A stretch of DNA of 64,000 bases, taken from the NCBI GenBank assembly GCA_031384605.1, contig JANNAT010000050.1:1-64000 (forward strand), written 5' to 3'. Shown one piece after another: positions 61,403 to 64,000 of the stretch (position 1 is its first letter; every line of letters starts with the position of its first letter). The translations under genes were made by a program, and so were the position numbers. The notes beneath the pieces were generated by a model. The model ran no database searches. It was not told the DNA's origin and saw only the letters and a program-made list of their open reading frames with translations. The stretch is from JANNAT01 sp031384605 (GTDB taxonomy: Bacteria > Pseudomonadota > Alphaproteobacteria > Rhodobacterales > Rhodobacteraceae).

Positions 61403-62424
61403 CGACTGCTCTGTCGCAGAATCAAATCCGGGGGCAGCATAATTACCGCCGGATCGGTGCGTTTGCTATCGATTACATCCAAAATCAACGCCGCCGTATT
61501 CGCTCCAATGCCCCGCGGATCGGGGTTGATCGTGGTCAGGCTGGGCACGCAAATTGCACCAATCTCATAATTGCCAAAGCCGCCAATTGCCATTTGACCG
61601 GGCACCAATACCCCCCGTCGTTGGCATTCCGTCAGTGCGCCAAAAGCCGAAAGATCGGATACGCAGATCACTGCTTCGGTATCGGGCAACCTTTCCAATA
61701 AATGCGCCATTGCATCAGCCCCTTCGCGCATCGAAATCGGCGGCACCCCGGCGGCTATCAGGCGAGTGGCATCCAGCCCATGCGCCTGCATCGCGGCAAT
61801 AAAGCCCAAACGCCGATCTGTGCCGCGGGTATCGCGGTGTGCATCCCCGCCGATAAATGCGATCCGCCGATAGCCAACTGCCACAAAATGATCGACCATC
61901 CCACGCACCGCCAGCGCATTGGAAAATCCCACAACATGGCCGATGGGGGCCGATGGCAAATCCCAGGTTTCAATCACCGGAATGCCCGCGTTGGTCAACA
62001 GTCTGCGCGCGCGGTCGGTATGTTTGCCGCCAGTGACAACAATTGCTTCGGGCCTGCGGCGCAACAACTGCTCGATCAGGCGTTCTTCTTCTACGATGTC
62101 GTAATTCGTATAGCCCAACAAAATCTGCAAGCCACGCTCTTTCAACCCATCCGAAAGGCCACCTACAGTATCGGCAAAATTGGCGTTGTTGATCGAGGGG
62201 ATGGTAACAGCCACAAAATTGGTCTTTTGCGACCGCAACGTCGATGCCGTGGCATCAAACACATAGCCCAAGCCTTCGGCGGCCTGTAAAATCGCCTCGC
62301 GCGTGGCATCGGACACCGAGGCATCTCGTTTGAATGCGCGGCTGACAGTCATCGGCGACACCCCGGTCGCAAGGGCGACATCAGCCATTGTCGGTGGTTT
62401 GCGGGGCGGGGCGGGGCGTGTCAT
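61399..62424 (-). CDS. LacI-family transcriptional regulator, probable gluconate repressor
   Basis: 341 residues: N-terminal HTH TMADVALATGVSPMTVSRAF (~residues 12-31) and a periplasmic-binding-protein-like sensor domain. Encoded directly after a gluconokinase (4-bp overlap) and an SDR; a GntR-like palindrome lies before that SDR. Control of gluconate or idonate use is inferred from this context. Confidence 0.87.
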   Translation of the reverse strand: MTRPAPPRKPPTMADVALATGVSPMTVSRAFKRDASVSDATREAILQAAEGLGYVFDATASTLRSQKTNFVAVTIPSINNANFADTVGGLSDGLKERGLQILLGYTNYDIVEEERLIEQLLRRRPEAIVVTGGKHTDRARRLLTNAGIPVIETWDLPSAPIGHVVGFSNALAVRGMVDHFVAVGYRRIAFIGGDAHRDTRGTDRRLGFIAAMQAHGLDATRLIAAGVPPISMREGADAMAHLLERLPDTEAVICVSDLSAFGALTECQRRGVLVPGQMAIGGFGNYEIGAICVPSLTTINPDPRGIGANTAALILDVIDSKRTDPAVIMLPPDLILRQSSR

Positions 62425-62909
62425 TTCGCCCTCAACTTTTCCATCACATCCGCCACCACACCCGCCAAGGGTTGATCAATTTGCACGGTCATGGCATTTT
62501 CATCGGGCATTGGCGGCTCTAGCGCGGCAAACTGGCTGTCCAGCAAAGCGGGTGGCATGAAATGCCCTTGGCGCGCGTGCATCCGGCGTTCGATCACCGC
62601 GCGGCTGCCTGCCAGATGGACAAACGTCACAGCGGTGCCTGCCTGATCCGTGATGAAATCGCGGTAGCTGCGTTTCAGCGCCGAACAGCCGATGATCACT
62701 GGCTCTTTTGCCAAAGCCTGCCCCACCAGCGCCAGCCACGGCCAACGGTCTGCGTCGGTCAGGGCCTGTCCCCGGCGCATCTTGGCAATGTTTGCTGACG
62801 GGTGCAGATCATCGCCATCTTGGAAGGGGACGGTCATCGCCCCTGACAACGCCGCGCCCACCACCGATTTGCCGCAGCCCGCCACGCCCATCACCACCAG
62901 CCGGATCAC
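62421..62909 (-). CDS. gntK: Gluconokinase
   Basis: 162 residues from GTG 62909, with P-loop VMGVAGCGKSVVGAALSG, FQDGDDLHPSANIAKMRRGQ and DRWPWLALVG, the GntK pattern. Phosphorylates D-gluconate to 6-phosphogluconate. The GTG overlaps the SDR stop (GTGA); frames reaching further upstream lie inside the SDR gene. Confidence 0.94.
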   Translation of the reverse strand: MIRLVVMGVAGCGKSVVGAALSGAMTVPFQDGDDLHPSANIAKMRRGQALTDADRWPWLALVGQALAKEPVIIGCSALKRSYRDFITDQAGTAVTFVHLAGSRAVIERRMHARQGHFMPPALLDSQFAALEPPMPDENAMTVQIDQPLAGVVADVMEKLRAK

Positions 62910-63661
62910 AGCGATGCCGTGATGCCGCCATCGACATACAAGATATGGCCGTTCACAAACGAAGACGCGGGCGATGCCAGAAACACACATGCTCCGACAA
63001 GTTCTTCGACCCGCCCCCAACGCCCCGCTGGCGTGCGCTTTTCCAACCACGTGGTAAACGCAGGATCGGCCACCAAAGCGGCGTTCAATGGCGTATCAAA
63101 ATACCCCGGTGCAATGGCATTGCACTGCAGCCCGTGTTTGGCCCAATCGGTCGCCATGCCCTTGGTCAGGTTGCCAACTGCGCCCTTGGTCGCCGTATAG
63201 GGCGCAATTCCGGGCCGCGCCAAGGCGGTTTGAACCGAGGCGATGTTGATGATCTTGCCCGCACCGCGTGCAATCATGTGGCGCGCGCACGCCTGACCCA
63301 CGTTGAAAACGCTGGCGATATTGGTTTGCAACAATCGTTGAAACGCGTCTTCGGGGAAATCTTCCAGCGGCCCGCGATGCTGCATTCCGGCGTTGTTGAC
63401 CAAAATATCTATCGCACCGTGGCTCGATTCAAATCCATCCACCGCCGCGCGCACAGCCGCATGTTCGGTTGCATCAAATGGCAGAACCATCGCCCCCGGA
63501 ACCAATGCCTGCGCTTGCGCCAATTTGCCCGCATCCCGTCCGTTCAGCACCACTTGTGCGCCCGCCGCAACCAAACCCTGCGCCAGTGCCAGCCCAATGC
63601 CTTGCGACGACCCGGTGATCAGCGCCCGTTTGCCCGTCAGATCGAACAACCCCAAACCCAT
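62906..63661 (-). CDS. SDR-family oxidoreductase, probable gluconate 5-dehydrogenase
   Basis: 251 residues: nucleotide motif ALITGSSQGIGLALAQGL, NNAGMQHRGPLEDF, catalytic YTATKGAVGNLTKGMATDW and the C-terminal GHILYVDGGITASL. The MQHR after the NAG motif is typical of gluconate 5-dehydrogenases. Context with gntK supports gluconate or ketogluconate metabolism. ATG at 63661 is followed at once by the family's GLFDLTGKRAL. Confidence 0.88.
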   Translation of the reverse strand: MGLGLFDLTGKRALITGSSQGIGLALAQGLVAAGAQVVLNGRDAGKLAQAQALVPGAMVLPFDATEHAAVRAAVDGFESSHGAIDILVNNAGMQHRGPLEDFPEDAFQRLLQTNIASVFNVGQACARHMIARGAGKIINIASVQTALARPGIAPYTATKGAVGNLTKGMATDWAKHGLQCNAIAPGYFDTPLNAALVADPAFTTWLEKRTPAGRWGRVEELVGACVFLASPASSFVNGHILYVDGGITASL

Positions 63662-63698
63662 GTGCTTTCCCCCTCGACAACTTGCGATGCAGTCGTTT

Positions 63699-63714
63699 AT
63701 GTTATCGTTAACAT
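63699..63714. promoter_or_regulatory. Candidate operator for the LacI/GntR-type repressor
   Basis: ATGTTATCGTTAACAT, an almost perfect 16-bp palindrome with ATGTTA and TAACAT ends like the E. coli GntR operator. It stands between the divergent SDR-gntK-lacI genes and the 2-hydroxyacid dehydrogenase, so both sides may be controlled. Confidence 0.7.
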
Positions 63715-63738
63715 TGCCTGTCAACCCATGAGGCCCCA

Positions 63739-64000
63739 ATGACCAAACCCCAGGTTTTGCAGCTTGGCCCCTACCCCGATTGGGATCAAGGCCCGTTGGA
63801 TCAGGCGTTTGAGATGCATCGGTATTTTGACGCAACCGATAAGGCCGCGTTTATGGCCAATGTCGGCCCGCGCATACAGGCCATTGCGACAAAGGGCGAA
63901 TTGGGCGCAAAGGCCGATATGATTGCCGCCTGTCCCAACTTGCAACTGATCTCAGTGTATGGGGTGGGCTATGATGCGGTTGATCTGGCGGCGTGCCGGG
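63739..64000 (+). CDS. 2-hydroxyacid dehydrogenase (GhrB-like), 5' part
   Basis: 87 residues before the window ends: TKPQVLQLGPYPDWDQGPLD at the start, then KGELGAKADMIAACPNLQLI and SVYGVGYDAVDLAA, the substrate-domain pattern of D-2-hydroxyacid dehydrogenases that reduce glyoxylate, hydroxypyruvate or 2-ketogluconate. Next to gntK and a gluconate 5-dehydrogenase, 2-ketogluconate reduction is plausible. Runs off the right edge. Confidence 0.85.
   Translation, partial: MTKPQVLQLGPYPDWDQGPLDQAFEMHRYFDATDKAAFMANVGPRIQAIATKGELGAKADMIAACPNLQLISVYGVGYDAVDLAACR

Noticed and set aside
1..64000. tRNA or rRNA genes, insertion sequences, integrases, CRISPR arrays
   Set aside because: No cloverleaf, rRNA-like, transposase-like or regularly spaced repeat sequence was recognised; the only direct repeat found is the 21-bp pair at 28483-28524.

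Overview
The window holds what looks like a complete photosynthesis gene cluster (about 16405-61402) of a purple, anoxygenic phototrophic alphaproteobacterium of the Rhodobacteraceae. Three things place it near the Rhodobacter/Rhodobaca group rather than typical Roseobacter phototrophs. The puf operon is pufQBALMX, with pufX and no tetrahaem pufC, and it is followed by dxs. All seven spheroidene-pathway genes (crtA, I, B, C, D, E, F) are present. A cytochrome c2 gene lies at the end of the puh side. Only the O2-dependent cyclase (acsF plus its partner bciE) is seen; no bchE, bchJ or pucBA lies inside the window. The species cannot be named from this sequence alone.

Layout. 1-4140: tail of a probable sugar-binding protein, a Gfo/Idh/MocA dehydrogenase, a ribose-type ABC ATPase and permease, and a small monooxygenase-like protein. 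4201-5919: three decayed genes in a row (oxidoreductase, aldehyde dehydrogenase, FGGY sugar kinase), the wreck of a sugar-degradation operon. 5897-8823 (minus): an FG-GAP/UnbV protein and a vanadium-haloperoxidase-like PAP2 enzyme, close behind a D-xylose operon (xylF-H-G-B-A, 8869-14910, minus) that diverges from its ROK regulator (15123-16403). 16405-20668 (minus): crtA-bchI-bchD-bchO. 20796-23895 (plus): crtI-crtB-tspO. 23892-26305 (minus): crtD-crtC. 26377-36490 (plus): crtE-crtF-bchCXYZ-pufQBALMX, then dxs and a small HTH gene. 38893-54783 (minus): one long co-directional run bchF-N-B-H-L-M-lhaA-puhA-puhB-puhC-bciE-acsF-puhE-hemA-cycA. 55105-61402 (plus): aerR-ppsR, then bchG-(pucC-like)-bchP-idi. 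61399-64000: a LacI-type regulator, gluconokinase and an SDR on the minus strand, diverging from a 2-hydroxyacid dehydrogenase that runs off the end.

How it works together. IPP/DMAPP from dxs and idi feed crtE; crtB, crtI, crtC, crtD, crtF and crtA make spheroidene/spheroidenone. hemA starts tetrapyrrole synthesis; bchIDH, bchM, acsF/bciE, bchLNB, bchF, bchXYZ, bchC, bchG and bchP make phytylated bacteriochlorophyll a. puf and puh genes build the RC-LH1 core, with cytochrome c2 as the likely electron donor. Control is visible in the DNA: eight exact TGT-N12-ACA palindromes (PpsR/CrtJ boxes) and two imperfect ones sit before crtA/crtI, crtD/crtE, bchC, bchF, aerR and bchG. Several coincide with TTGACA -35 elements, and the repressor (ppsR) and its B12-binding antirepressor (aerR) are encoded in the same window.

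The most unusual spots are a bchX-bchY junction in which a 24-codon mini-ORF overlaps both genes across a hairpin that buries the bchY ribosome-binding site, a crtA gene whose expected start codon is ATC, a perfect 21-bp tandem duplication in the bchC leader, PpsR boxes straddling the bchG start, the decayed sugar operon, and the haloperoxidase/UnbV pair attached to the xylose operon.
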